19,267 nt of DNA from the NCBI GenBank assembly GCA_903938935.1, contig CAJAFD010000192.1:1-19267 (forward strand). The letters run 5' to 3'. Position 1 is the first letter of the stretch. Each line of letters begins with the position of its first letter. Source of the DNA: an uncultured Opitutia bacterium. GTDB lineage: Bacteria; Verrucomicrobiota; Verrucomicrobiia; Opitutales; Opitutaceae. The translations under genes were made by a program, and so were the position numbers. Below are positions 7,023 through 15,341 of this stretch, piece after piece. The notes under the pieces are model-generated. The model did not search any database. It was not told the DNA's origin and worked only from the letters and a program-made list of their open reading frames with translations.

Positions 7023-9641
7023 ATGATGGCCAAACCCCGCCGCCTTCCCACCGCCACGTTTCTCGTAGTCCTAGCCGCTATAAGTACGATCTCCTCCGCC
7101 GCGCCCGGCGACCCGCTTACGCTGTGGTACGATCAACCGTCCGAGAAATGGACCGATGCGCTCCCGCTCGGCAACGGCCGCCTCGCCGCCATGGTTTACG
7201 GCGGTCCACTCCGCGAACACCTCCAGCTCAACGAAGACACGCTCACCTCCGGCGAGCCACCCGCCGATCTTCGTTCGCTCGATCTCACCCAAGATTTCGA
7301 TCACGTCACCGCCCTCATCAAAGCCGGCAAAAATGCCGAAGCCGATACCTACGTCACCAAAAACTGGCTCGGTCGTAACCAACAGTGCTACCAACCGCTC
7401 GGCGATCTCTGGCTCGATTTCACCGGCCACGGTGCGGTGACCGATTATCGCCGTTGGCTCGATCTCACCACCGCCACCGCCGGCGTGAGCTTTCGCCGCG
7501 ACGGCGCGACGTTCACGCGGGAATACCTCGCCAGCGCACCCGACCAAGTCATCGCACTCCGCCTCCGCACGGACCAACCCGGCACCCTCGCTTTCAAAAC
7601 TTCGTTTTCATCCGTCCACCCCACCGCCAAATCCGCCACGGCCGACGACGAACTCATTTTCCGCGGCCAGGTCCCCGGCTATGTCAGCCGCCGCGAGCTC
7701 AAGACGATCGAGCAATGGGGCGACCAACACAAATATCCCGAGCTCTACCAACCTGACGGCACCCGCCGCCCGCACGCCGCCCAAGTCCTCTACGGCGCCG
7801 ACATCGACGGCAAGGGCACGTTCTTCGAAGCCCGCCTCACCATCCGCACCGATGGCAAACTCAGCGTCGAGGCGGACGCCCTCCGCGTCGAAGGCGCCAC
7901 CGAGGCCACGATCTTAGTCACCGCCGCCAGCAGTTTCAACGGCCCCGATAAAAGCCCCAGCCGCGAGGGCCTCGATCCCGCGTTGCGCACCACGCACGAC
8001 CTGCGCGAAGCCGCCGCGCAATCCTACGCCACGCTCCGCGAACGCCATCTCGCCGATTACTCCGCGCTCTTCAATCGCGTCTCGCTCCGCCTCGACGGCG
8101 ACGTCGCCAAAAATAAACTCCCCACCGACGCCCGCATCCCGGCCTTTCGCCAGACCGGCGACCCCGCCCTCGCCGCGCTCCTGTTTCAGTACGGACGTTA
8201 TCTCATGATCGCGGGCTCCCGCGTCGGCACCCAACCACTCAACCTCCAAGGCAAGTGGAACGACCTAGTCATCCCGCCCTGGGCCTCGAGCTACACGACC
8301 AACATTAACGCCGAGATGAACTACTGGGCCGCCGAGACCACCAACCTCTCCGAGCTCCACGAACCTCTCTTCCGCCTCACCCGCGAGACCGCCGCCAACG
8401 GCGCCCGGACCGCGCGCGACATGTATCACCGCCGCGGCTGGGTCGCGCATCACAACACGTCGCTCTGGCGCGACAGTTTTCCCGTCGACGGCCGCGCCAC
8501 CTCCGCCTTTTGGAACATGGCCGCCGGCTGGCTCACCTCCCACCACTGGGAACACTGGCTCTTCACCGGCGACCGCAAATTTCTCGCCGACGAAGCCTAC
8601 CCGCTCCTCAAAGGCGCGGCCGAGTTCAACGCCGATTGGCTTGTCCCCGACGAGCACGGCCGGCTCGTCACCCCTGTCAGCACCTCGCCCGAAAACACCT
8701 TCATCGCTGCCGACGGCAAATCCGCCGCCATCACCCAGGGCGCCACGATGGATCTCGCCATCATCCGCGAACTCTTCACCCGCACCATCGCCGCCGCCGA
8801 ACTCCTCGGCCGCGACCCCGCCCTCGTCACCGAACTCCGCGAAAAACTCGCCCGCCTCGCGCCCTACCGCATCGGCGCCCGCGGTCAGCTCCAAGAATGG
8901 CGCAACGACTATAAAGAGACGGACCCGAAGCACCGTCACCTCTCGCACCTCTACGGTTTTCACCCGGGCAACCAGATCAATCCCGACACCACGCCCGAGC
9001 TCTTTCGCGCCGTCGCCCGCACCCTCGAGCTCCGCGGTGACGAAGCCACGGGCTGGTCCATGGGTTGGAAAATCAATATGTGGGCCCGCCAACTCGACGG
9101 CGATCACGCCTACATCATCATCAAAAATCTCTTCAATCTCGTCGGCACCTCAGAGACGTCGATGAAAGGCGGCGGCTTGTATCGCAACCTCTTCGACGCG
9201 CACTCGCCGTTTCAGATCGACGGCAACTTCGGCTACACCGCCGGTATCGCGGAAATGCTCGTACAAAGCCACGCCGGCGTCCTCCAGCTCCTGCCGGCGC
9301 TCCCTTCGGCCTGGCCAAGTGGCGCGGTTACCGGCCTCAAAGCCCGCGGCGGCTTCGAAATCGATCTCGCTTGGGCCGAGGGCAAACTCACCCGCGCCGT
9401 GATTCGTTCCGCACTCGGCGGCAACGTGCGTCTCCGCACCGCCACGCCCGTCAGCATCACTGACGCTCAACCCACGCCCGCCCGTGGCGTGAATCCTAAC
9501 GCGTTTTTCGCCACGGTCGCGGCCGGCTCGCCCGAGATCGCCGATGCGGCCGCGTTGCCCGTGGTCAGGCTGCGTGCGACGGTGAACGTCGATTTTCCAA
9601 CCAAGGCTGGCGCGACGTACACGGTCACGCCCGCGCCTTGA
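7023..9641 (+). CDS. GH95 family alpha-L-fucosidase, secreted
   Basis: An 872-residue glycoside hydrolase of family 95, which removes terminal alpha-1,2-linked L-fucose (some members act on L-galactose) by inversion. A signal peptide spans about residues 1-26 (cleavage near ISSA-AP). The N-terminal beta domain opens with LWYDQPSEKWTDALPLGNGR. The (alpha/alpha)6 domain carries the expected active-site signatures: Asn427 and Asn429 in TTNINAEMNYW, Glu557 in STSPEN, the conserved HRHLSHLYGFHPG and TGWSMGWKINMWARQLDG, and Asp733 in FQIDGNFG. By homology with the Bifidobacterium AfcA enzyme, Glu557 is the acid and the Asn/Asp set forms the unusual base relay. A beta-sandwich tail closes the protein. 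The start is ATGATG at 7023; either Met is possible. No neighbouring fucose genes are visible, so it stands alone. Confidence 0.95.
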   Translation: MMAKPRRLPTATFLVVLAAISTISSAAPGDPLTLWYDQPSEKWTDALPLGNGRLAAMVYGGPLREHLQLNEDTLTSGEPPADLRSLDLTQDFDHVTALIKAGKNAEADTYVTKNWLGRNQQCYQPLGDLWLDFTGHGAVTDYRRWLDLTTATAGVSFRRDGATFTREYLASAPDQVIALRLRTDQPGTLAFKTSFSSVHPTAKSATADDELIFRGQVPGYVSRRELKTIEQWGDQHKYPELYQPDGTRRPHAAQVLYGADIDGKGTFFEARLTIRTDGKLSVEADALRVEGATEATILVTAASSFNGPDKSPSREGLDPALRTTHDLREAAAQSYATLRERHLADYSALFNRVSLRLDGDVAKNKLPTDARIPAFRQTGDPALAALLFQYGRYLMIAGSRVGTQPLNLQGKWNDLVIPPWASSYTTNINAEMNYWAAETTNLSELHEPLFRLTRETAANGARTARDMYHRRGWVAHHNTSLWRDSFPVDGRATSAFWNMAAGWLTSHHWEHWLFTGDRKFLADEAYPLLKGAAEFNADWLVPDEHGRLVTPVSTSPENTFIAADGKSAAITQGATMDLAIIRELFTRTIAAAELLGRDPALVTELREKLARLAPYRIGARGQLQEWRNDYKETDPKHRHLSHLYGFHPGNQINPDTTPELFRAVARTLELRGDEATGWSMGWKINMWARQLDGDHAYIIIKNLFNLVGTSETSMKGGGLYRNLFDAHSPFQIDGNFGYTAGIAEMLVQSHAGVLQLLPALPSAWPSGAVTGLKARGGFEIDLAWAEGKLTRAVIRSALGGNVRLRTATPVSITDAQPTPARGVNPNAFFATVAAGSPEIADAAALPVVRLRATVNVDFPTKAGATYTVTPAP

Positions 9642-10508
9642 TCAGCGCTTTTTAAGCAACTCCGCGCGCGCGGATTCGAGCCGAGCGCGCTCTTTTTCCG
9701 TGAGACTGCCGATGCCCGACTGCGCGATCTTATCGAGGAGCGCGTCCACTTCGCTCGTGGCCGTCTGATCGAGCACGCGTGGGCGCACGGGATCGACGCG
9801 CTTGGGCTCCACCGTGCGCACGAGATCGGGCACCACGCGCAATTGGGGCTTTTTTTGCCCGAGTGAAATTTTCGGCCAACGGATCGCGGGCAAGGTCAGG
9901 CGCCCTTGTTTCCAACGTACAAACGCCAGCGCCCAACCCGTCGTCGACCAAAGCATGATTAAACGCGACCAATCGCGCGACCCGAGCGCCATCAATGAGT
10001 AAAGCCCGACGAGAATCGCCGCCACCCACCCCGCTTTAAGATTAAAAAATGTCGGTATTTCCGGATAGATCACGGCGAACGCGACAAACAACGCGAGCGC
10101 ACCCGCCCCGCCCGACCACGACGCCGGCAACCACGTCCCGACTGCGGTAAAAATCAGCGGCGTCACCAAGTACACTCCGGCGTAAAGACTCAGAAACGAG
10201 CGGCGCCCAAACACGCGTTCCACTTCGCGCCCGAACCACACGATCATAAACATATCGACCACGAAGCTCAGGCTCGGCGGATTCACGAAGCCATACGTGA
10301 CGATGCGCCAAACTTCCCCGTGCAGCACCGCCGCGCTGTTAAACGGCAACCAGCCCAAAAGTGCCGTCAGGCCCAAGGCGTTGAAAAGCGTCGTCACCAA
10401 CATCGACGCGACAAAAACCGCCACGATCACGTGCGCCGCAAAGACAGGATAACCGCGCACCCAAGTCACAGGCTGATGGTCGTCGCGAGATTCGTAGGGA
10501 TTAAACAT
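9642..10508 (-). CDS. Rhomboid-fold membrane protein lacking catalytic residues, with DUF6576-like C-terminal domain
   Basis: A 288-residue membrane protein. Residues about 22-198 form the six-helix rhomboid core, including WRIVTYGFVNPP and the WFGREVERVFG turn after helix 2. The serine protease GxSG motif reads GGAG (133-136), with Ala135 in place of the nucleophile. The helix-6 His position falls in LWSTTGWALAF, where Ser188 aligns with it. The helix-2 HxxxN pattern is also lost (FVVDMFMIVWFG). It should therefore be proteolytically inactive. The cytoplasmic tail (about 253-285) reads SEVDALLDKIAQSGIGSLTEKER, a small DUF6576-type helical domain often found after rhomboids in Bacteroidetes and Verrucomicrobia. 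Its function is unknown; inactive rhomboids elsewhere bind membrane clients. The stop directly abuts that of the fucosidase gene. Confidence 0.85.
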   Translation of the reverse strand: MFNPYESRDDHQPVTWVRGYPVFAAHVIVAVFVASMLVTTLFNALGLTALLGWLPFNSAAVLHGEVWRIVTYGFVNPPSLSFVVDMFMIVWFGREVERVFGRRSFLSLYAGVYLVTPLIFTAVGTWLPASWSGGAGALALFVAFAVIYPEIPTFFNLKAGWVAAILVGLYSLMALGSRDWSRLIMLWSTTGWALAFVRWKQGRLTLPAIRWPKISLGQKKPQLRVVPDLVRTVEPKRVDPVRPRVLDQTATSEVDALLDKIAQSGIGSLTEKERARLESARAELLKKR

Positions 10509-10606
10509 GGCCGAGAAATAAAAACGTGTTCGCGCCTGCTGCGCACGGCAAGCCGCGAGCGACCTGAGTTTGAGCGACGTGGATCGATCGCGATCGCGCC
10601 GTGAAT

Positions 10607-10644
10607 CCCGCGCGCTGCCCCGAGTCTTCGCCGAGCCGCGCGGG
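10607..10644. other. GC-rich inverted repeat between engB and the rhomboid gene
   Basis: CCCGCGCG (10607-10614) and CGCGCGGG (10637-10644) can pair over a 22-base loop, just downstream of the engB stop on the minus strand. A separate palindrome CGATCGCGATCG lies at 10585-10596. No T-run follows the stem, so a role as an engB terminator is only possible. Confidence 0.25.
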
Positions 10645-10649
10645 CGCCT

Positions 10650-11249
10650 TCAACCCTGCGTCGTGAGATAGGCTTCGATTGCCTTAAGAATTTCCATCCG
10701 CCCGCTCTTGGTTTTCGAGGAGCTCACGATGAACGACGGCGGCTCTTCGCGCCAGGCCGTGAGTTTCGCCATGAAAACTTTCACGTTGGCCGCCGTCTGG
10801 GTCGCGGATTGTTTGTCCGCCTTCGTGAAGACGAGCGTGCACGGCGTGCGGCAACTCCCGAGCCAGCGCAGGAACTCCACGTCGATCTCCTGCGGCGGCA
10901 GACGAGAGTCGATGAGCACGAACACGCAGCGGAGATTTTCCCGCTGCTCGAGATAATCCGCCACGGCCTCGTTGAAGCCGAAACGGGCCTGCTTGGAGAC
11001 ATTCGCGTAGCCGTAGCCCGGCAAATCCACGAGGCACCAGGAGCCGTTCATGATAAAAAAATTGATCAACTTCGTCTTGCCCGGCGTATCAGAGACCATC
11101 GCCAGCTCGCGTTTCTCTGCGAGGAGGTTGATCAGCGAAGATTTGCCGACGTTGGAGCGACCGATGAAAGCAAACTCCGGCCGGTTCCAATTAGGACACG
11201 ACTTCAGATCGGGCTTACTGACTTCGAATACGGCGGATTTGATTTTCAT
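10650..11249 (-). CDS. engB: Ribosome biogenesis GTP-binding protein EngB (YsxC/YihA)
   Basis: A 199-residue TrmE-Era-EngA-EngB-Septin GTPase needed for assembly of the large ribosomal subunit in the cytoplasm. G-motifs are complete: G1 GRSNVGKSS (30-38), G2 TPGKT (55-59), G3 DLPGYGYA (75-82), G4 TKAD (142-145) and G5 SSS (176-178). The size equals the family norm. ATG 11249 (MKIKSAVFEVSKPDLK) is preferred over the in-frame start at 11312, because the extra 21 residues are not family-like. It is followed downstream on the same strand by the rhomboid-like gene after 141 bases. It is probably transcribed from its own promoter in 11250-11378, where I see no confident motif. Confidence 0.96.
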   Translation of the reverse strand: MKIKSAVFEVSKPDLKSCPNWNRPEFAFIGRSNVGKSSLINLLAEKRELAMVSDTPGKTKLINFFIMNGSWCLVDLPGYGYANVSKQARFGFNEAVADYLEQRENLRCVFVLIDSRLPPQEIDVEFLRWLGSCRTPCTLVFTKADKQSATQTAANVKVFMAKLTAWREEPPSFIVSSSKTKSGRMEILKAIEAYLTTQG

Positions 11250-11378
11250 GGGTGCAAGCGGGCTGGAGGGCCGCGCGAAGCGAACACTGTCCGCGAATTT
11301 CCCGCCGGTCACGACTGCATTCTTTTCCTGCCCGCCCCGACGGATCGGCTGCTAACGTTTCCCAACACCCTGCGCCCT

Positions 11379-11624
11379 TCAATGCGCTCCGCGATAATTT
11401 TTCTCTCCGGCCGCGATGCGCACGGGAAACCGATTCTCGGGCGGCGGCAAGGGACACGTTGCAAAGGGCGTAAACGCACACGGCGGATTCACCGCGCGGT
11501 TGAAATCGAGCACGATTTTGCCGTCCCGCGTACGTTCGGCGTACAAAAACCGCGCCGGCGCGATTTGCCCCAGCCTATTCATGATCGTCACTTGGCGCGG
11601 TTCCGCAAACTCCACCCACGACAC
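11379..11624 (-). pseudogene. C-terminal remnant of a DUF1684 protein
   Basis: The 81 codons from GTG 11624 end with LDFNRAVNPPCAFTPFATCP followed by PPPENRFPVRIAAGEKNYR. This is the conserved C-terminal half of DUF1684 proteins, whose domain is usually about 140 residues within a protein of roughly 200 or more. An in-frame TGA lies three codons upstream of the GTG, and the next plus-strand gene starts only 70 bases beyond. The N-terminal half therefore has no room and is missing. It is most likely a truncated remnant. A short expressed protein is possible, since the remaining frame is intact and well conserved. DUF1684 function is unknown. Confidence 0.6.
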
Positions 11625-11693
11625 GATAAATCATCCTCGCCAACGATCCTTTACGCTACGTCGCTCGTCTTACCGCCACACCCCAAACATCCC

Positions 11694-12398
11694 ATGCGCC
11701 ACATTCTCGCCGCACTCGTCTCTTTCGCGCTCATCCACCACGCCGCCGCCCAAAATCCCGCGGCTCTTCCCGCGGGTGCGGAGGCCCGCGCCAAATCCGA
11801 TCTCGAGGCCGATAAAAAAGCCGTCAGCTGGGCCGACTCCCTCGCGCTCAACGACCCCGCTAAAACCGCCCGCGTCGCGGCCGTGATCAGCACCCACCTG
11901 CGCGCCATCCGCGACTGGCACAACGCCCACCCACCGTCGACCGTGCCCGCCGGCATCAACCCCGTCACCGGCCTGCCCCTCAGCGAACTCGACCGCCAAG
12001 TCATCGCCAATTCCGCCCAGCCCAAATCCTATCACGCCGACCTCATGACCGGCCTGCGCCGCGAGCTCACCGAAGCCCAAGTCGAGGCCGTCCTCGACAA
12101 ATACACCGTCGGCAAAGTCCCCTTCACTATGAAAGGCTACCAAGCCATCGTGCCCGACCTCACGGCCGCCGAAGCCACCACGATCCTCGGCTACCTGAAG
12201 GAAGCCCGCGAACGCGCGATCGACTTCAAAAACATGAACCAGATCTCCGTGATCTTTGAGATCTACAAAACCAAGTCCGAACAATTTCTCATCAGCAACG
12301 GCCGCAACTGGCGCGCGCTCTACAAATCCTACACCGACAGCCTCAAAGCTAAAAAAGCCGCCGACGCCGCCGCAAAGGCTGCCACCACGTCACGCTGA
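11694..12398 (+). CDS. Secreted DUF3826 family protein
   Basis: A 234-residue protein with a signal peptide (cleavage near HHAAA-Q at about residue 19). The mature part is mostly helical. It carries the family signatures LPLSELDRQVIANSAQPKS (95-112), DKYTVGKVPFTMKGYQAIVPDLT (135-157) and, near the end, IDFKNMNQISVIFEIYKTKSEQ. These match DUF3826, a family common in polysaccharide-degrading Bacteroidetes and Verrucomicrobia. No biochemical function is established. The tail is Lys/Ala-rich. The reading frame stays open upstream to about 10809, but that is an artefact of high GC; the ATG at 11694 gives a proper signal peptide. It is transcribed divergently from the DUF1684 remnant and convergently with the TIP30-like gene. 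Confidence 0.88.
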   Translation: MRHILAALVSFALIHHAAAQNPAALPAGAEARAKSDLEADKKAVSWADSLALNDPAKTARVAAVISTHLRAIRDWHNAHPPSTVPAGINPVTGLPLSELDRQVIANSAQPKSYHADLMTGLRRELTEAQVEAVLDKYTVGKVPFTMKGYQAIVPDLTAAEATTILGYLKEARERAIDFKNMNQISVIFEIYKTKSEQFLISNGRNWRALYKSYTDSLKAKKAADAAAKAATTSR

Positions 12399-12510
12399 GG
12401 CGACGCTACCATAAATCGCGCGTGCCACCGCAACTTTATCGGGAAAACGTACCTGATCGAATCGCCGTTCACGATTTGCGTTTCATCGCCACCTCGGCGG
12501 CGGCGTGCGA

Positions 12511-12526
12511 GCTGGAGAATTCCAGC
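12511..12526. other. Hairpin in the convergent intergenic stretch 12399-12592
   Basis: GCTGGA and TCCAGC form a perfect 6-base stem with a GAAT tetraloop. It lies between the DUF3826 and TIP30-like genes, whose ends face each other. A 12-base palindrome GCCTGCGCAGGC at 12575-12586 lies next to the TIP30-like stop. Neither has a T-run directly after it. The 194-base stretch holds no gene I can support. Confidence 0.25.
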
Positions 12527-12592
12527 GTAAACATCATCGGGCCCGGTGAGAAAATTCGTATAAATAAAATCAAAGCCTGCGCAGGCACCGGC

Positions 12593-13225
12593 TCAAATCG
12601 CTTCCGATTCCACCACGCGCACCCCCGGCAGCCCCGCCCGCACCGCGGCCAACAAACTCGCCGCGATCCGTTCTGCCGGCGCGATCCGATACCGCCGCGG
12701 CAGCACCGGCGCCATCACAGCAAACACCTTCAACCCGAGCGCCTCGGCCCACCGTTGCTTCTCGCGTTTGCCGCCGATTAACGAAGGCCGCACGAACGTC
12801 AGAGACGTAAAACCCTCCGCCGCCAAGTCGCACTCGATTTCACCTTTCGTTCGCAGATAAAAATTCCCCGAGCCCGCCTTCGCCCCGAGCGAAGAGGTGA
12901 GCGCAAAAACCTCCGCGCCGTGCGCCCGCGCCTGTCGCGCCACCGCCAGCACATAATCATGATCAACTTTGCGAAACGCCGCCCGCGAGCCCGCTTGGCG
13001 CATCGTCGTCCCGAGCGTGCAGATCACCGCATCGACGTTCCACCATGCTGCCTCCGTCGGCAGCGCATCGAAATCCACTACCTGATTTTCCAAGCGCAGA
13101 TGCCGCAGCTCCAGCGGCCGGCGCGTCAAAGCCACCACCCGCTCGATTGCCCGGTCAGCGAGTGCTTGCCGCACCACCTCGAGCCCCACCAAACCCGTGG
13201 CCCCGACGAGCAAAAGTGTTTTCAT
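12593..13225 (-). CDS. NAD(P)-binding oxidoreductase-like protein, TIP30/HTATIP2 family
   Basis: A 210-residue atypical short-chain dehydrogenase. It opens with a Rossmann strand and the nucleotide-binding loop GATGLVG (8-14). Other visible signatures are DAVICTLGTTMRQAGS (65-80), the Ser pair in LTSSLGAKAG (109-118) and the YxxxK pair Tyr123/Lys127 in NFYLRTKGEIE. This order matches the HTATIP2/YwnB-like group, which binds NADP. Substrates of bacterial members are unknown, so an actual dehydrogenase reaction is not certain. ATG 13225 (MKTLLLVGATG) is chosen over an in-frame start at 13243. It appears to be a single-gene unit, divergent from the lipoprotein gene across 124 bases. Confidence 0.87.
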   Translation of the reverse strand: MKTLLLVGATGLVGLEVVRQALADRAIERVVALTRRPLELRHLRLENQVVDFDALPTEAAWWNVDAVICTLGTTMRQAGSRAAFRKVDHDYVLAVARQARAHGAEVFALTSSLGAKAGSGNFYLRTKGEIECDLAAEGFTSLTFVRPSLIGGKREKQRWAEALGLKVFAVMAPVLPRRYRIAPAERIAASLLAAVRAGLPGVRVVESEAI

Positions 13226-13349
13226 CAATCTACCTGAACACAAAATCCCGCACCCGCCAACTCCCGCAAACTCAGCTCAGTCAACATACTCAGAAAATCC
13301 GACCGCCTAAGGGAACTACCCGCAGCTAATCACCGTCTCAGTGAGCACG

Positions 13350-13865
13350 ATGAAACCCTCTCTTTCGGTCCTCGGCGTACTTTGTGTCGCCACGTTTCTC
13401 ACCGGCTGCGTCGGGGTCGGACCCAACACCCAACAAGGCGCCGTCAGCGGTGCGGCCGTGGGCGCCCTCGCTGGCGCCATCATCGGCAACAACAGTGGCC
13501 AACGTAACGCCGCGAGCGGAGCGGTCATCGGCGGTATCGCCGGTGCCGCCCTGGGCGGAACCATTGGCAACAACCTCGATCACCAACGCGGCACGCTTTA
13601 CACCTCGGAAAAACAAGCGACCACCCGAGTCGTCGTCGCGCAACCACCCACGACGCCACCTCCACCCGCCCGGATAAACACGCCCCGGCCGACCGGCCGC
13701 AATGCCATTTGGGTCGAGGGCCATTGGCTCTACGATGGCCGCGGCGCCTACGTCTGGATTCCAGGCTCTTGGGTCACACCACCACCGCGTTATCGGTACT
13801 ATGTGGCCCCGCATTGGAGTCGGCATGATCGCGGCTATGTTTACGTGCAGGGCTATTGGCGTTGA
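13350..13865 (+). CDS. Glycine-zipper lipoprotein with WxxGxW repeats
   Basis: A 171-residue envelope lipoprotein. The signal peptide ends in lipobox LTGC, with Cys20 as the lipidated residue. Residues about 30-75 are a double glycine zipper: two similar segments each end in IGNN (45-48 and 72-75). This is a membrane-inserting motif seen in outer-membrane Gly-zipper proteins. A Pro-rich linker (99-116) follows. The C-terminus holds three tryptophan-glycine repeats: WVEGHW (121-126), YVWIPGSW (134-141) and YVYVQGYW (163-170), resembling the YXWXXGXW family. An outer-membrane location is inferred; no Asp follows the Cys. ATG 13350 is preferred over GTG 13341. The following gene on the same strand is the DUF3300 envelope protein, 106 bases away. 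Confidence 0.85.
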   Translation: MKPSLSVLGVLCVATFLTGCVGVGPNTQQGAVSGAAVGALAGAIIGNNSGQRNAASGAVIGGIAGAALGGTIGNNLDHQRGTLYTSEKQATTRVVVAQPPTTPPPPARINTPRPTGRNAIWVEGHWLYDGRGAYVWIPGSWVTPPPRYRYYVAPHWSRHDRGYVYVQGYWR

Positions 13866-13971
13866 GCACAGGGGAGCGCCTGAAATTGCAGCCGTTTCAA
13901 CCCCGCCGGATCCAGTCGCAGCAACATTGGCTATCCGTTACGGTCTAGGTTAGCGTTCACCCTTAATCTCA

Positions 13972-15324
13972 ATGAACCCCCGCCCCCGCTTATTGCCGCT
14001 CAGCCTCGCGCTCGCCGCGTTCGCACTTCCCGCCGTCAACCGCGCACAAACCGGCACGCCCGCGCAGCCGCCCGCCGCCACCACCACCGGCAACCCTACC
14101 GCGCCACAACTCGAGCCCGCCCAACTTGAGACCTTGCTCGGCCCCGTCGCCCTTTATCCCGACGCCCTGATCGCGCTCATTTTACCAGCCACTACCGCAC
14201 CCTCCGACATTGTCCTTGCCGCCCGATTTCTTGCGGCAAACGCCACTTCACTTCCGCTCGAGACTCAGCCTTGGGATGAAAGCGTCCGCAGCCTCGCGCG
14301 TTATCCCGACATCATCAAGTGGCTCGACGAAAATCTCGCTTGGACCAAACAGCTCGGCGAGGTCTTCCTCGCCCAACCCGCCGAGGTGATGCAAGCCATC
14401 CAGCGTCTTCGCACCCGCGCCCGCGCCGCCGGTACGCTCATCGACACGCCCGAACAAAAAATCGTGACCGAGGGAGAAATCATCCTCATCGAGCCCGCGC
14501 AACCCGCCGTCATCTACGTACCCCGCTACGATCCCGAGATCGTCTACGTCACGCGCTCACCAGGTTGGAACACGCCTTACCTGTACTTCGGCGTCGGCTT
14601 CGCGACCGGCGCGTGGCTCAGCTATGATTGCGACTGGTCCGGCCGCACCATTTGGGTCGGCAACTGGCGGCAACGCCCCCACCCCACCTGGGTCCGCCCC
14701 ACCTTCCCCAACCGCCCCCTCCATCCCGGCGCTACGCTCTCCATCGCCCAACCTTGGCGCGCACCCGCGCATCGCTACAATTCCCCGCGCGTGATCTCCG
14801 GACCGCGCCCACAACCCATCGTGATTTACCCGCGCCCCATGCGTGGTGCGCACGAGCACCCATCCGGCAACACGCGCCCGCATCAAAACGAGCGCGAGCC
14901 CCAGCCTCGTCCACGCCTCCGCACCGACTATCCCACCCCGCGTTCTACAACCGCGCCCACCACCAAGCCGGCCACGCTTCCCACCGTCACGACGCCACCC
15001 GTCACCCAACCACCACCCACCCGCGTCCGGCCCAACCCCAATGAAACCCGCCGCGAACGCCCCGCCGCGAACCCCGCAACGTCTCGACCTGAAACTCCGC
15101 GGAACGATACCCCACGCAACGATAACCCGCGCAACAACACCCCGCGCTCCGATACACCCCGCCCCACGCGAACGCCGGAAACTCCGCGCCCGACGCGCCC
15201 CGCCGACGAGCGCCGCGACTCCCGCCCACGCGAGCGCGATGCCCGACCCACCACCACCCCCGCGACCCCCGCCGGCACCGTCAGACCCGCCGTCGAACCC
15301 ACGACTGAAACGACGCCGCGTTAA
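13972..15324 (+). CDS. DUF3300 domain-containing secreted protein with low-complexity tail
   Basis: A 450-residue exported protein. The signal peptide is about residues 1-25 (cleavage near NRA-QT). The DUF3300 domain spans about 48-230. It starts with LLGPVALYPDALIALILPA and includes WDESVRSLARYPDIIKWLDE and the strand YVPRYDPEIVYV. The rest (about 230-450) is rich in Pro, Arg and Thr, without predicted fold, and contains a pentapeptide repeat. DUF3300 proteins are widespread in Gram-negative envelopes and have no established role. Same strand as the glycine-zipper lipoprotein upstream; the WxxGxW-like residues in both suggest a shared envelope context, which is inference. Confidence 0.87.
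   Translation: MNPRPRLLPLSLALAAFALPAVNRAQTGTPAQPPAATTTGNPTAPQLEPAQLETLLGPVALYPDALIALILPATTAPSDIVLAARFLAANATSLPLETQPWDESVRSLARYPDIIKWLDENLAWTKQLGEVFLAQPAEVMQAIQRLRTRARAAGTLIDTPEQKIVTEGEIILIEPAQPAVIYVPRYDPEIVYVTRSPGWNTPYLYFGVGFATGAWLSYDCDWSGRTIWVGNWRQRPHPTWVRPTFPNRPLHPGATLSIAQPWRAPAHRYNSPRVISGPRPQPIVIYPRPMRGAHEHPSGNTRPHQNEREPQPRPRLRTDYPTPRSTTAPTTKPATLPTVTTPPVTQPPPTRVRPNPNETRRERPAANPATSRPETPRNDTPRNDNPRNNTPRSDTPRPTRTPETPRPTRPADERRDSRPRERDARPTTTPATPAGTVRPAVEPTTETTPR
15097..15156 (+). repeat. Four tandem 15-base units coding PRNDT-type pentapeptides
   Basis: Within the DUF3300 gene, four in-frame 15-base units encode PRNDT, PRNDN, PRNNT and PRSDT (residues about 376-395), followed by a decayed fifth unit PRPTR. 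The units differ at several bases, so this is an older internal duplication in a disordered tail. Confidence 0.7.
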
Positions 15325-15341
15325 AAAGACCCGCGCGCGCC

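Noticed and set aside
8265..9107. 280-codon minus-strand frame inside the fucosidase gene
   Set aside because: It lies opposite the GH95 catalytic domain, has biased composition and no family features.
10585..10596. Palindrome CGATCGCGATCG as an operator
   Set aside because: Such words arise easily in GC-rich DNA, and no second copy or linked regulator is visible.
10809..11693. Long plus-strand open frame upstream of the DUF3826 start
   Set aside because: It runs antisense through engB and lacks any domain; it is open only because of high GC. The signal peptide at 11694 marks the true start.
12399..12592. Small gene in the convergent intergenic stretch
   Set aside because: No frame here has a start, reasonable length and protein-like composition on either strand.
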